Source of the DNA: Blautia sp. MSJ-9
GTDB taxonomy: Bacteria > Bacillota > Clostridia > Lachnospirales > Lachnospiraceae
Assembly (NCBI RefSeq): GCF_018919065.1
Contig: NZ_JAHLQG010000006.1
Span: 1-64,000 of the forward strand
Reading direction: 5' to 3'
DNA length: 64,000 bases
Every line of letters begins with the position of its first letter. Position 1 is the first letter of the stretch. The notes beneath the pieces are model-generated. The model searched no databases and had not been told where the DNA came from. It saw nothing but the letters and a program-made list of their open reading frames with translations. Positions 8,531-18,293 of the stretch are shown one piece after another. The translations under genes and the position numbers were made by a program.

Positions 8531-9295
8531 ATGAAAAAGAAAATATATATAGTTACATTGTGTTTAATGGCAGGAAGCCTGGCAGGAGTCTGCCCGGTAT
8601 CTGCAGAAGAAGGCTATCAGAGCATAGTAGAAGAATATAAAAAGATATTTCTAACCATGGATGATGTAAGTTATCAGTATGATTGTGTGCTTGCTGCAGT
8701 AGGTGATTATCTTGATGAGAAAACAGATCATTCAGATACTGTAGAAACCGTAAAAAACATTACAGATACACTTAAAGAGAAAAAAGACAGTCTGGAAGAG
8801 TATACACTGGATGATAAATTGTCAGATCTTCTGGAAGAATACGGAATACTTCCAGAAGAATTTGAAGCATTTGGAAGAAGTCAGGAAGATGAGTTTACAG
8901 ATACAATATCCGATATTGAAGAATTGACAGAGTATCTGGAGTATGCGGAAGACTCAGAGGATGACTATGACAGGCTTACAGTGGCATATGAAGAGTACAA
9001 AGATATTCAGGATTATATGAAAGGCGTCAATTATTATACAAACTTTAACTACTGGTTTGCAGAATGGGATGAAGAAATGACTGACTATGTACAGAAAGAA
9101 GTTACACCTGAGATAAAGTCCTGTATCTCAGAAGATTTTGTATGGGAAAATGACAGAGATGTTGTTGAGCGTAAGGCTATGCGGTACATGGATGACCTTG
9201 AAGATTACATAGAAGTTCTTGCAAAACATACGGGAGAAGCACGGGAAAGAAAACTGGAGATTGAGCAGGAACTGGGAAGACAGCTGGGAGAATAA
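8531..9295 (+). CDS. exported protein, short member of a three-gene family
   Basis: This encodes 254 residues with a signal peptide (MKKKIYIVTLCLMAGSLAGV, cut after VSA). The mature part is acidic and mainly helical. It resembles the N-terminal half of the two 493-residue proteins at 27125 and 28739, sharing SIVEEYKKIFL-like and YQYDCVL near the start and NFNYWFAEWDEEMTDYVQ further on. It lacks the two C-terminal FSF-x-P-x-SW domains of those paralogues. The ATG at 8531 has AAAAGGAGGA before it. The function is unknown. Its place between two kinase genes suggests an outside partner of the kinase ectodomains. Confidence 0.75.
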   Translation: MKKKIYIVTLCLMAGSLAGVCPVSAEEGYQSIVEEYKKIFLTMDDVSYQYDCVLAAVGDYLDEKTDHSDTVETVKNITDTLKEKKDSLEEYTLDDKLSDLLEEYGILPEEFEAFGRSQEDEFTDTISDIEELTEYLEYAEDSEDDYDRLTVAYEEYKDIQDYMKGVNYYTNFNYWFAEWDEEMTDYVQKEVTPEIKSCISEDFVWENDRDVVERKAMRYMDDLEDYIEVLAKHTGEARERKLEIEQELGRQLGE

Positions 9296-9335
9296 AGGCA
9301 GAAAAAACATAGTCATTACAAAGGAGGAGAATGGC

Positions 9336-11750
9336 ATGACTTTCGACAGGTGTTTTGGGTGTATGCAAAAGCTGAAAGAACCAGATGAAGTTTGTCCGCA
9401 TTGTGGGTTTGATATTGCACAATATAATGAAGCAGAATTTGCGTTAAGACCGGGTACGATTTTGCATGGAAGATATGTTATTGGGAAAGTTCTGGGAAAA
9501 GGTGGATTTGGTATCACTTATATTGGATATGATATGTCCCTGGATATCAAAGTGGCAATTAAAGAGTATTATCCAGAAGGATTTGTAGGAAGAGATGCCA
9601 GACAGTCTGCAAAACTTAGCTGGTATAGCACCAGAACTGGTGTCCAGAGCGCTATAAAAAGCAGGGAGAGCGTGATAAAAGAAGCCCGTAATATGGCAAA
9701 GATTGATACGCTGCCTACTCTGGTAAGAGTAAGGGATGTACTTGTGGCAAATGAGACGGCATATCTGGTTATGGATTATGTTGAGGGCGAGACATTAAAG
9801 AATCTGGTGATAAACAGAGGAACACTTTCTTATGAGGAAGTGTGTACATATTTATTTCCAATCATGGAAGATTTGTCAAAGATTCATGAAAAAGGAATCA
9901 TTCATAGGGACATCAGTCCAGATAATATCATGATTGAAGCAAATGGAAGAATGCGACTTTTGGATCTTGGAGCAGCAAAAGATTTGTATAAAGTGAATGA
10001 GAATGGAGAAGTTCCAGCTTCCACACAGATGGTGCTGAAACATGGCTTCAGCCCTATGGAACAGTACAGAACACATGGAGAAATTGGACCATGGACAGAT
10101 GTTTATGCAATGACGGCAACTATTTACTATCTGATGTCGGGAACAGTACTTCCTACACCTATGGATCGTCTGGATAAAGAGCAGGAAGAAAAAGTTCGGG
10201 GAATGATAAACAGACTGTCTATGCCAGAAAAAGCAAGAGAAGGAATGAAAAAAGGACTTGCTATTCTTAAAGAAGACAGAATCAGTAGTATGAGTGACCT
10301 CAAAAAGTATTTGTGTCCAGAAAAAGTGGAGCTAAAACCGAAATTAGAAGTAATTCCCCAAATTGAATCAAATTCTAAATTAATACTAAAATCTGAACAA
10401 AAATATAAAGATAAAACAAAATTAAATTTAAAAAAGTTAAAGAAATGGTCGTTTTTTTTGTTAGGTGCAATTTTGGTAGGAAGTATGACTCTATTTGGAA
10501 CCATGTTGTTTCATAAAAGGGCAGATAAATACTATAGTAAGGGAAAATATGAGCAAGCTTTGAATGCTTATCGGCAGGAAAAAAATATAGATGGCGTGAA
10601 AAAAACATTGAAAATGATTTATAAAATAGCTGGATGCTATAAATCTGGAATAAGTGGATATGAAAAAAATGAAGAAGAGGCTATCAAATATTATAAACTT
10701 GTAGCAGAAGATGAAAATGCAGAAAGTCTTGGAGGATATGCATGTAATTTCTTGGGAGAAATTATGGCTAAAAATGAAATAGAAGAAGATGATACAGAGG
10801 CCGCAACGTGGTTTGAAAAAGCAATCAAAAAAGGATATTTTGATGCGGCAAATAATCTTATATATATGTATAAAAATGGAAAAGAAGTTCCACAGGATAA
10901 TAAAAAAATAATAGAACTTTTAGAACAGTCAGCAAATAGTGGAAATAGTACAGCAATGTACAATATGGGGAGAATTTATGGATATGGTGAATGCAATCAG
11001 GAAGTAGATCTTAGGAAATCGCTAAATTGGTTTAAAATAGCAGAAGAAAATAATTTTGAGGATGCGAAAGATGATATTGAGTATGTATTACAGAAAATGT
11101 ATGATACGGCAAAGGATTATCGAAAAGGAACTAATGGATGTGAAAAGAATGAGGAAGAAGCCATCAAATATTATAAACTTGTAGCGGAAGATGAGAGTGC
11201 AGAGGAGGAACTGCAAAGTCTTTCATGCTATTATTTGGGATATATTATGGCTAACAATGAAACAGAAGAAGATGATGCAGAGGCTGCAAGGTGGTATGAG
11301 AGGGCAATTGAGAAGGGAGATACTGATGCAATGAATAATCTTGCAGATATGTATAAAGATGGAAGAGGTGTATCACAGGATTATAAAAAAGCTATGAAAC
11401 TTTATGAGCAGGCAATTGAAAAGGGAAATGCTGTTGCAAAGAATGATCTTGCCTATATGTATATGTATGGAGAGGGTGTGGATAGAGATTATAAAAAAGC
11501 TATGGAGCTTTATAAGCAGGCAGCAAATGATGGAGTTAGTACTGCAATGGCTAATATAGGATGGATTTATGAATGGGGTCTATGTGGTCAGCAAAAAGAT
11601 TTAAAAAAAGCATTAAAGTGGTACAAAAAGGCGCAAGAAAACGGTTATGACAACGCAGAAGAACATATTCAGTACCTACAATCGGAGTTGGAATCCGGTA
11701 GTAATACATCGGACTCCGAATCACAGAAAAGTAAATTAGTTCTGGAATAG
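9336..11750 (+). CDS. zinc-ribbon Ser/Thr kinase with membrane segment and outside Sel1 repeats (copy A)
   Basis: This encodes 804 residues. The ATG at 9336 is set by AAGGAGGAG; upstream in-frame codons overlap the previous gene. A zinc ribbon (Cys6, 9, 20, 23) leads into a Hanks kinase: GKGGFG, Lys76 in VAIKEYYP, HRDISPDN (Asp192), DLG in place of DFG. A membrane segment lies at ~371-391. The outside part has about seven Sel1-like repeats (patterns such as AMNNLADMYKDGRGV). Sel1 repeats bind proteins or peptides, so this is probably a receptor kinase. Its kinase half is nearly identical to the next two genes, which points to recent tandem duplication. Confidence 0.9.
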   Translation: MTFDRCFGCMQKLKEPDEVCPHCGFDIAQYNEAEFALRPGTILHGRYVIGKVLGKGGFGITYIGYDMSLDIKVAIKEYYPEGFVGRDARQSAKLSWYSTRTGVQSAIKSRESVIKEARNMAKIDTLPTLVRVRDVLVANETAYLVMDYVEGETLKNLVINRGTLSYEEVCTYLFPIMEDLSKIHEKGIIHRDISPDNIMIEANGRMRLLDLGAAKDLYKVNENGEVPASTQMVLKHGFSPMEQYRTHGEIGPWTDVYAMTATIYYLMSGTVLPTPMDRLDKEQEEKVRGMINRLSMPEKAREGMKKGLAILKEDRISSMSDLKKYLCPEKVELKPKLEVIPQIESNSKLILKSEQKYKDKTKLNLKKLKKWSFFLLGAILVGSMTLFGTMLFHKRADKYYSKGKYEQALNAYRQEKNIDGVKKTLKMIYKIAGCYKSGISGYEKNEEEAIKYYKLVAEDENAESLGGYACNFLGEIMAKNEIEEDDTEAATWFEKAIKKGYFDAANNLIYMYKNGKEVPQDNKKIIELLEQSANSGNSTAMYNMGRIYGYGECNQEVDLRKSLNWFKIAEENNFEDAKDDIEYVLQKMYDTAKDYRKGTNGCEKNEEEAIKYYKLVAEDESAEEELQSLSCYYLGYIMANNETEEDDAEAARWYERAIEKGDTDAMNNLADMYKDGRGVSQDYKKAMKLYEQAIEKGNAVAKNDLAYMYMYGEGVDRDYKKAMELYKQAANDGVSTAMANIGWIYEWGLCGQQKDLKKALKWYKKAQENGYDNAEEHIQYLQSELESGSNTSDSESQKSKLVLE

Positions 11751-11859
11751 TGCTATGGAAATAACACGAAAAATGTGGGTGGATATAGTATAAAATTCTG
11801 TCTAAAGAAAATATGTAGATTAATTAAAAATACAGTTGCTACAGAGGGAGGCGGAGGTA
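11697..11859 (+). repeat. duplicated gene end plus leader, copy 1
   Basis: The last ~50 bases of the copy A kinase gene and the following ~110 non-coding bases (from TGCTATGGAAATAACA to the GGAGG motif) match 14419-14593 closely, at the end of copy B. The leader contains CTGTCTAAAGAAAATATGTA in both. This marks the unit of tandem duplication as gene plus upstream region. Confidence 0.75.
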
Positions 11860-14472
11860 ATGACTTTCGACAGATGTTTTGGATGTATGCAAAAATTGGA
11901 AAGACCAGATGAAATTTGTCCGCATTGTGGGTTTGACATTAACCAAGATGATGAAGAGAGGTTTGCGTTAAGACCAGGAACAATCCTACAGGGAAGATAT
12001 GTCGTTGGAAAAGTGTTGGGTAAAGGTGGATTTGGAATTACCTATATTGGTTATGATATGTCGTTGGATATTAGGGTGGCAATCAAAGAATACTATCCAG
12101 AAGGATTTGTAGGAAGAGATGCCAGACAATCTGCAAAACTTAATTGGTATAATACAAGAACTGGTGTCCAGAATGTAATAAAAAGTCGGGATAGTTTGAT
12201 AAAAGAGGCCCGTAATATGGCAAAGATTGATACGTTGCCTACTCTGGTAAGGGTAAGGGATGTGCTTGTAGCAAATGAGACGGCATATCTGGTCATGGAT
12301 TATGTCGAAGGAGAGACATTAAAGAATCTGGTAATGAAAACTGGAACACTTTCCTATGAAAAGGTTTGTACATATTTACTTCCAATCATGGAAGATCTGT
12401 CAAAAATTCATGAAAAAGGAATCATTCACAGAGATATCAGTCCGGATAATATTATGATTGAAGCAAATGAACAGATGCGTTTACTGGATCTTGGAGCAGC
12501 AAAGGATTTGTATAGAGTGGATGGAATACAAGGAAAAGCAAATGAACAAGTTCCTGCCTCCACACAGATGGTATTGAAACATGGATTTAGCCCTATGGAA
12601 CAGTACAGGATACACGGAGGAATCGGTCCATGGACAGATGTTTATGCAATGACAGCAACCATATATTACCTGATGTCAGGGAAAATATTACCTACACCGA
12701 TGGATCGTCTTGACAAAGAGCAGGAAGATGCGGTTCAGAATATAATAAATAAACTCTCTATGCCAGAAAACGCGAAAGAAGGAATGCAAAAGGGGCTTGC
12801 TATTCTTAAAGATGATAGAATTAAGAGTATGGAAGAACTTCAGAAATATTTTTCGTTAAAGAAAGTAGAACCGAAGATAGAGCAGAAATCAGAATTAAAA
12901 GTAGAATTAAAATCTAAAAAGTTAAAAAAATCGCCTGTTTTCCTATTAGTAGGCATAATTGTAATAGCTGGCGTGGCTTTCACAGGAATAAAGTTATCTC
13001 ATAAAAGTGCGGAGAAATATTATGAGGAAGGAAATTATGAGCAAGCTTTAGAAACCTATCGTCAGGAAAAAGATGAGGATGGTGTGAAAAAGACAACACA
13101 GACTATGTATGACGCAGCGTATAATTATTTGTCTGGAGAGAATGGATATGAAAAAAATGAGGAAGAAGCTGTTAAGTATTATAAATTAGTAGCAGAAAAT
13201 GCAAATTCAGAAGATCTTAAAAAAAATTCCTGCTATTATTTGGGATATATTATGCTTAAGAATGAAACAGAGGAAGACAATGAGGAAGCAGCAATCTGGT
13301 TTGAGAAAGCGAGCGAAAAAGGAGATATGCTTTCAAAGGATTATCTTTCAATTATGTATAGCGAGGGAACGGGTGTATTACAAGACCAGAAAAAGGCAGT
13401 AGAACTTTTAGAAGAAGTGGCAAATAGTGGAGAAGATTGGGCAATAACAACGCCTTCTTTTCTGGGGATGCTTTATGAATCTGGCAAATTTAATGATTAT
13501 GTTCAGGAAATAGATTATGTAAAAGCATTAAACTGGTACAAAAAAGCAGAAGAAAACAATGTTGATGGTTCAAAAGAAAGTGTTCAGCGTGTATTGAAAG
13601 CGATATATGAAATGGCAAATAATTATAGAACTGGAGAGAATGGATATGCAAAGAATGAGACAGAAGCAATCAAGTATTATAAGCTTGTAGCAGAAGATAC
13701 GGATGCAGAAGATAACTCCGTAATGGATGCATGCTATTTTTTAGGAAAAATTATGAGCAACAATGAAACAAAAGAAGATGATGAGGAAGCAGCAAGTTGG
13801 TATGAAAAGGCAGTTGAAGAGGGAGACATATCCGCAATGAATAATCTTGCATATATGTATGAATGCGGAGTAGGTGTATCACAGGATTATGAAAAAGCAC
13901 TGGAACTTTATAAACAGGCAGCAGATTGTGGACTTGGTGTAGCAATGACTACAATGGGAACAATCTATTGGCAAGGTTTATTAGGACAAGAGATAGATAA
14001 TGCAGAAGCAGTAAAGTGGTATGAAAAAGCAATTGAAAATGGGGATGCCGCTGCGATGAATTATCTTGCGTATATGTATGAGCATGGAGAAGGTGTGTCA
14101 AAGGATAACGAAAAAGCGTTGGAACTTTATGAAGAGGCAGTTGAAAATGGAAGTGTCTCTGCGATGAATAATCTTGCGTATATGTATGAGCATGGAGAAG
14201 GTGTGCCCAAGGATAACGAAAAAGCGTTGGAACTTTATGAACAGGCAGCAGATGAGGGAGAGAGTGCTGCGATGGTTAATATAGGATACAATTATGAATT
14301 TGGTGAGTGTGGTCAGCAAATGGATTTGAAAAAAGCGTTAGAGTGGTATAAAAAGGCAGAGGAACAAGGATATGATGCAAAAGAACTTATTCAGCGTGTG
14401 CAGTCAAAATTAGACTCTGATAGTAATACATCGGACTCCAAATCACAGAAAGGTAAATTAGTTCTAGAATAG
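11860..14472 (+). CDS. zinc-ribbon Ser/Thr kinase with membrane segment and outside Sel1 repeats (copy B)
   Basis: This encodes 870 residues, with the ATG at 11860 behind GGAGGCGGAGG. It has the same order as copy A: zinc ribbon (CFGCMQKL, then CPHCGFD), kinase with HRDISPDN and DLGAAKD, and a membrane segment near residue 360-380 (FLLVGIIVIAGVAFTGI). A longer outside tail of about nine Sel1 repeats follows. Two neighbouring repeats are almost identical at DNA level (14053-14268), so the array is still expanding or being homogenised. The tail ends in SDSNTSDSKSQKGKLVLE, nearly the same as copy A. Copies A and B probably sense different partners through different Sel1 arrays. Confidence 0.9.
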   Translation: MTFDRCFGCMQKLERPDEICPHCGFDINQDDEERFALRPGTILQGRYVVGKVLGKGGFGITYIGYDMSLDIRVAIKEYYPEGFVGRDARQSAKLNWYNTRTGVQNVIKSRDSLIKEARNMAKIDTLPTLVRVRDVLVANETAYLVMDYVEGETLKNLVMKTGTLSYEKVCTYLLPIMEDLSKIHEKGIIHRDISPDNIMIEANEQMRLLDLGAAKDLYRVDGIQGKANEQVPASTQMVLKHGFSPMEQYRIHGGIGPWTDVYAMTATIYYLMSGKILPTPMDRLDKEQEDAVQNIINKLSMPENAKEGMQKGLAILKDDRIKSMEELQKYFSLKKVEPKIEQKSELKVELKSKKLKKSPVFLLVGIIVIAGVAFTGIKLSHKSAEKYYEEGNYEQALETYRQEKDEDGVKKTTQTMYDAAYNYLSGENGYEKNEEEAVKYYKLVAENANSEDLKKNSCYYLGYIMLKNETEEDNEEAAIWFEKASEKGDMLSKDYLSIMYSEGTGVLQDQKKAVELLEEVANSGEDWAITTPSFLGMLYESGKFNDYVQEIDYVKALNWYKKAEENNVDGSKESVQRVLKAIYEMANNYRTGENGYAKNETEAIKYYKLVAEDTDAEDNSVMDACYFLGKIMSNNETKEDDEEAASWYEKAVEEGDISAMNNLAYMYECGVGVSQDYEKALELYKQAADCGLGVAMTTMGTIYWQGLLGQEIDNAEAVKWYEKAIENGDAAAMNYLAYMYEHGEGVSKDNEKALELYEEAVENGSVSAMNNLAYMYEHGEGVPKDNEKALELYEQAADEGESAAMVNIGYNYEFGECGQQMDLKKALEWYKKAEEQGYDAKELIQRVQSKLDSDSNTSDSKSQKGKLVLE
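14053..14268 (+). repeat. two near-identical 108-bp Sel1 repeat units
   Basis: Units 14053-14160 and 14161-14268 share long identical runs (for example ATGTATGAGCATGGAGAAGG) at exactly 108-bp spacing, which is 36 codons, one Sel1 repeat. Other repeats in the gene are far more diverged, so this is a recent internal duplication. Confidence 0.85.
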
Positions 14473-14593
14473 TGCTATGGAAATAACATGAAAAATGGGG
14501 TGGGATATAGTATAGAATTCTGTCTAAAGAAAATATGTATAAAAAATATATAGATTTATCAAAAATACAGTTGTTACAAAGGAGGCAGAGGTA
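14419..14593 (+). repeat. duplicated gene end plus leader, copy 2
   Basis: This is the second copy of the stretch at 11697-11859, with a small insertion near AAAAATATATAGA (about 14539-14551). It supports tandem duplication of kinase genes and gives each copy its own leader and ribosome binding site. Confidence 0.7.
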
Positions 14594-16237
14594 ATGATAT
14601 TCGACAGATGTTTTGGGTGTATGAAAAAATTGGAAAAGCCTGATGAGATTTGTACATATTGTGGGTTTGATATTAAGAAATATGACGAAGCAGAGTTTGC
14701 CTTAAGACCAGGAACAATCTTGCATGGAAGATATGTTGTTGGAAAGGTGTTAGGTAAAGGCGGATTTGGAATTACCTATATTGGTTATGATATGTCGTTG
14801 GACATTAAGGTCGCAATCAAAGAATATTATCCGGAAGGATTTGTAGGAAGAGATGCCAGACAATCTGCAAAACTTAATTGGTATAGTACCAGAACCGATG
14901 TCCAGAATGTAATAAAAAGTCGGGATAGTTTGATAAAAGAGGCACGTAACATGGCAAAGATTGATACGTTGCCTACTCTGGTAAGGGTAAGAGATGTGCT
15001 TGTGGCAAATGAGACGGCATATCTGGTTATGGATTATGTCGAAGGAGAAACGCTAAAGAATCTGGTGATGAAAACTGGAACACTTTCTTATGAGAAAGTT
15101 TGTACATATTTACTTCCAATTATGGAAGATTTGTCAAGGATTCATGAAAAAGGAATTATTCACAGAGATATCAGTCCGGATAATATTATGATTGAAGCAA
15201 ATGGACAGATGCGTTTACTGGATCTTGGAGCAGCAAAGGATTTGTATAGAGGAAATGGAACACAAGGAAAAGCAAATGAACAAGTTCCTGCCTCCACACA
15301 GATGGTATTGAAACATGGGTTTAGTCCTATGGAACAGTACAGGACACATGGAGGAATCGGTCCATGGACAGATGTTTATGCAATGACAGCAACCATATAT
15401 TACCTGATGTCGGGGAAAATATTACCTACACCGATGGATCGTCTTGACAAAGAGCAGGAAGATGCGGTTCAGAATATAATAAATAAACTCTCTATGCCAG
15501 AAAACGCGAAAGAAGGAATGAAAAAGGGGCTTGCTATTCTTAAAGATGATAGAATTAAGAGTATGGGAGAACTTCAGAAATATTTTTCTTCAAAGAAAGT
15601 AGAACCGAAGATAGAGCAGAAATCAGAATTGGAGGTAACCCCAAAATCTAAAAATCATAAAAAATTGACAGTTTTTTTGTTTGGTGTGGTTTTAGTAGCA
15701 GTAGGAATAAAGTTATCTTATAAAAGTCCGGAGAAATATTATGTTGAGGAAAATTATGAAGATTCTGTAGATAATAAAATTACAGGAATCAGTTTAGGTG
15801 GATATACCACACAGTCTAAAATAACATTTACAGCAGTTGGAGCAGGTATGGATAATGAAAATCCAGGAAAAGGTGATGTCCGTTATATACCATATAATTG
15901 GAAGGTAGTAAGTACAAGTAGCTGGAACACTGCACCTTATACGGCGTCATTTAGCATTACAAAAGCAGGAACTTATACCCTGACAGTTACATTTATTCAG
16001 CAGATGTATAACGGAAGTGAATGGGAGAATACTGAAAAACAAGATACCAAACAGGTGAACTTCAATATTGACCACGCACAAATATCTACACCAACACCAA
16101 CTCCAGTTCCATTACCAGATGATCATGGTGATGCTGCATCAGAAGACGAAGACAATCCAAACCCAATACCAATTGTGGAAGGAAGTGGTATATTATCACC
16201 TTCTTCAGACAATAATGAATCCGTTTTTGGTGGTTGA
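14594..16237 (+). CDS. zinc-ribbon Ser/Thr kinase with membrane segment and outside beta-rich domain (copy C)
   Basis: This encodes 547 residues. The first ~370 residues (zinc ribbon CFGCMKKL and CTYCGFD, kinase with HRDISPDN and DLG, membrane segment LTVFLFGVVLVAVGI) match copies A and B almost word for word. The outside part is different: no Sel1 repeats, but a ~110-residue Ser/Thr/Tyr-rich domain (ITGISLGGYTTQSKITFTAV ... YTLTVTFIQQMY) with the look of an Ig-like beta sandwich, then a Pro-rich and acidic tail. A stable kinase half with a swapped outside half is a mark of a diversifying receptor family. Confidence 0.88.
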   Translation: MIFDRCFGCMKKLEKPDEICTYCGFDIKKYDEAEFALRPGTILHGRYVVGKVLGKGGFGITYIGYDMSLDIKVAIKEYYPEGFVGRDARQSAKLNWYSTRTDVQNVIKSRDSLIKEARNMAKIDTLPTLVRVRDVLVANETAYLVMDYVEGETLKNLVMKTGTLSYEKVCTYLLPIMEDLSRIHEKGIIHRDISPDNIMIEANGQMRLLDLGAAKDLYRGNGTQGKANEQVPASTQMVLKHGFSPMEQYRTHGGIGPWTDVYAMTATIYYLMSGKILPTPMDRLDKEQEDAVQNIINKLSMPENAKEGMKKGLAILKDDRIKSMGELQKYFSSKKVEPKIEQKSELEVTPKSKNHKKLTVFLFGVVLVAVGIKLSYKSPEKYYVEENYEDSVDNKITGISLGGYTTQSKITFTAVGAGMDNENPGKGDVRYIPYNWKVVSTSSWNTAPYTASFSITKAGTYTLTVTFIQQMYNGSEWENTEKQDTKQVNFNIDHAQISTPTPTPVPLPDDHGDAASEDEDNPNPIPIVEGSGILSPSSDNNESVFGG

Positions 16238-16251
16238 TAGGAGGAAATAAT

Positions 16252-17568
16252 TTGAAAAGAAATTTAAGAGTAATTCATATATTTGTAGAACTTATATTTT
16301 TCAATATAGTAATGTTCTTTGTCCCATATTCGGTAAGAGCAGCCGATACGGAGGGGCTTGTTGTATACCAAGGGGAAAATGAAGGACAGCAATATGCAAA
16401 TGTAGCTGTATGTATGGATGTGGGAGATGGTCAGATATCATTGTTGGCTTTCCTAAATAATAATGAAGAAGAGGGCATTTCGGCAGAAATTGTAACTGAA
16501 GAAAAAAGTTTTCCTATAAAAATGATAGGAACATATGCTAACACCATTGGTATTTGGAGATGTGAGGAAGACAGCATACAGCAATGTGTAAATGTATATA
16601 AAACAGCTCTTCCGATTAAAGGTGAACAGGCAGCTGCAGTATATATTTTTCAAGGTGATAATGGAGCTGAGATAGGCAGACAGCAGGTTACTGTTAATGA
16701 GAGTTGTTTATTAAATGAGGATAATCCTGATGCAGGCTATGCCATTTTATTTGACAAAATTGAAAATGAAACTTACATGAATTCTTTTCTGGGAGCATTG
16801 GAAAATGAAAATGGGGAATGTATAGGAGTAATCTTAGAAAATGGTATTGCGTGTCCAATATCATATGATGACAGTGTTTTCAATAGTAGTACAACAGAAG
16901 AGAAAACGGTGGAAGAGCAACCTCAAAAGCAGCCGGAAAGGACGATAGAAAGTAAGACAGAGAAGCAGTCGGAGAAGCAAACGGAAGATCAGTCCCAAAA
17001 GAAGACGGACGCTCAGGCGAAAGACCAGTGGGAAAAAATAGGAGAAATTCTTGGAGGGTTTATTATAACAATTTTGTTTGCAGCATTCTTCATAAGAAAA
17101 ATGCTCAAAAAGAATAAGCCGACTCCTCCACTACCAGAGCCAGATCCTATACCCACTCCTGGTCCACCCCCTGTTCCTAATCCAAGACCTGTTCCTCCAG
17201 CTCCTAAGCCGAATGTTTTTGAACCGGCAAACCTGTTTTTGTACATTGAAAGCGGGCATATGGCAGGACAGGCATATCCGATAGGAAATGATAAGGTTAT
17301 GATTGGTCGTAGCAATAAGTGCCGTATTCAATATCCGAAAGATTATGCCGGTGTAAGTACTATTCATGCCAGTGTATTCTACCTCAATGGAAAACTCTAT
17401 CTGAAAGATGAGGATTCTTCCTATGGAACTTATCTAAAGACGAAAGTCGGTGCAAAGAAACTTGAACCCACACAGCCACAGGAACTTCACGAAGGAAGCG
17501 AATTTTATATTGCGGAAGAAAAAAATGTAATTCGGGTTGTTAATGTTGCTGCAAAAAATAAAAGATAA
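16252..17568 (+). CDS. exported-sensor / membrane / FHA protein
   Basis: This encodes 438 residues and starts at TTG 16252, set by AGGAGG at 16239-16244. A signal peptide (~1-28) precedes an outside domain of ~190 residues of unknown fold and a Glu/Lys/Gln-rich linker. A membrane segment lies at ~263-283 (ILGGFIITILFAAFFI), then a Pro-rich linker (~290-318). The cytosolic FHA domain (~326-432) has VMIGRSNKC, VSTIHAS and SSYGTYL. FHA domains bind phosphothreonine peptides, so the tail can dock on a kinase of the locus. This order (outside module, membrane, inner FHA) recurs in several neighbours. Confidence 0.85.
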   Translation: MKRNLRVIHIFVELIFFNIVMFFVPYSVRAADTEGLVVYQGENEGQQYANVAVCMDVGDGQISLLAFLNNNEEEGISAEIVTEEKSFPIKMIGTYANTIGIWRCEEDSIQQCVNVYKTALPIKGEQAAAVYIFQGDNGAEIGRQQVTVNESCLLNEDNPDAGYAILFDKIENETYMNSFLGALENENGECIGVILENGIACPISYDDSVFNSSTTEEKTVEEQPQKQPERTIESKTEKQSEKQTEDQSQKKTDAQAKDQWEKIGEILGGFIITILFAAFFIRKMLKKNKPTPPLPEPDPIPTPGPPPVPNPRPVPPAPKPNVFEPANLFLYIESGHMAGQAYPIGNDKVMIGRSNKCRIQYPKDYAGVSTIHASVFYLNGKLYLKDEDSSYGTYLKTKVGAKKLEPTQPQELHEGSEFYIAEEKNVIRVVNVAAKNKR

Positions 17569-17591
17569 AAAAGAAAAGGAGACGAATAATT

Positions 17592-18293
17592 ATGGAATTT
17601 AAACAGTGTGAGAAAGGTCATTATTATGAAAGTACATTAACCAGATGCCCACAGTGCGAACGGGAAGCAATGGAGCAGTCAAATGAAACTATGGATTTTA
17701 ATCAGTCTGGTGGGAAAGCATCTGATTACAGACCAACAGAATCTTTTTCATTTCCTGAAGTTGAGGATTATGGTCCAACAGCACCAGTGGGAATGGGGAC
17801 TGTAAATTCACAGAGTCAGATGGGAAATAATGGAGGAGAAACACGCCCACCGGAAAATTATGGATTCACAGTACCAGGAGGAAATCCATTTGGTGATACT
17901 TTACCTCAAAACACAACAAGTGTATATATGAATGATCAGGCGGGATTTTTACCTGTAGTAGGCTGGCTTGTATGCATTGAAGGTCCGGAAAAGGGAAAAG
18001 ATTATCGAATTCATGCAGGCTATAACAGCATAGGAAGAAGCTTTTCGATGGATATTGTACTTAAATACGATAATAATATTTCCAGAGAAAAAGACTGCTA
18101 TATTGGTTATGACCAGCAGGAAAAAGAATTCTTCTTTGGTCACGATAATGGAAGAAATATTATCAGGGTAAACGGAAAACGAGTAAATGGTTCCACAGAT
18201 TTGAAATCATATGATATTTTATCGATTGGTTCTTGCAAATATATGTTTGTGGCATTATGTGGTGAACAGTTTGACTGGAGTGATGAGGAATGA
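17592..18293 (+). CDS. cytosolic FHA protein with N-terminal zinc-knuckle
   Basis: This encodes 233 residues. The N-terminus has a Cys-x3-His ... Cys-x2-Cys pattern (Cys6, His10, Cys19, Cys22: CEKGHYYESTLTRCPQC), followed by a ~90-residue linker rich in Asn, Gly and Thr with several TxF/TxP sites that could be phosphorylated. The FHA domain (~125-225) has GWLVCIEGPEKGKDYRI, SIGRSFSMDI, ISREKD and VNGKRVNG. It is the clear paralogue of 60386 in the second locus, which has the same knuckle and FHA. It overlaps the PP2C gene by 4 bp (ATGA), so the two are translationally coupled. Confidence 0.88.
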   Translation: MEFKQCEKGHYYESTLTRCPQCEREAMEQSNETMDFNQSGGKASDYRPTESFSFPEVEDYGPTAPVGMGTVNSQSQMGNNGGETRPPENYGFTVPGGNPFGDTLPQNTTSVYMNDQAGFLPVVGWLVCIEGPEKGKDYRIHAGYNSIGRSFSMDIVLKYDNNISREKDCYIGYDQQEKEFFFGHDNGRNIIRVNGKRVNGSTDLKSYDILSIGSCKYMFVALCGEQFDWSDEE

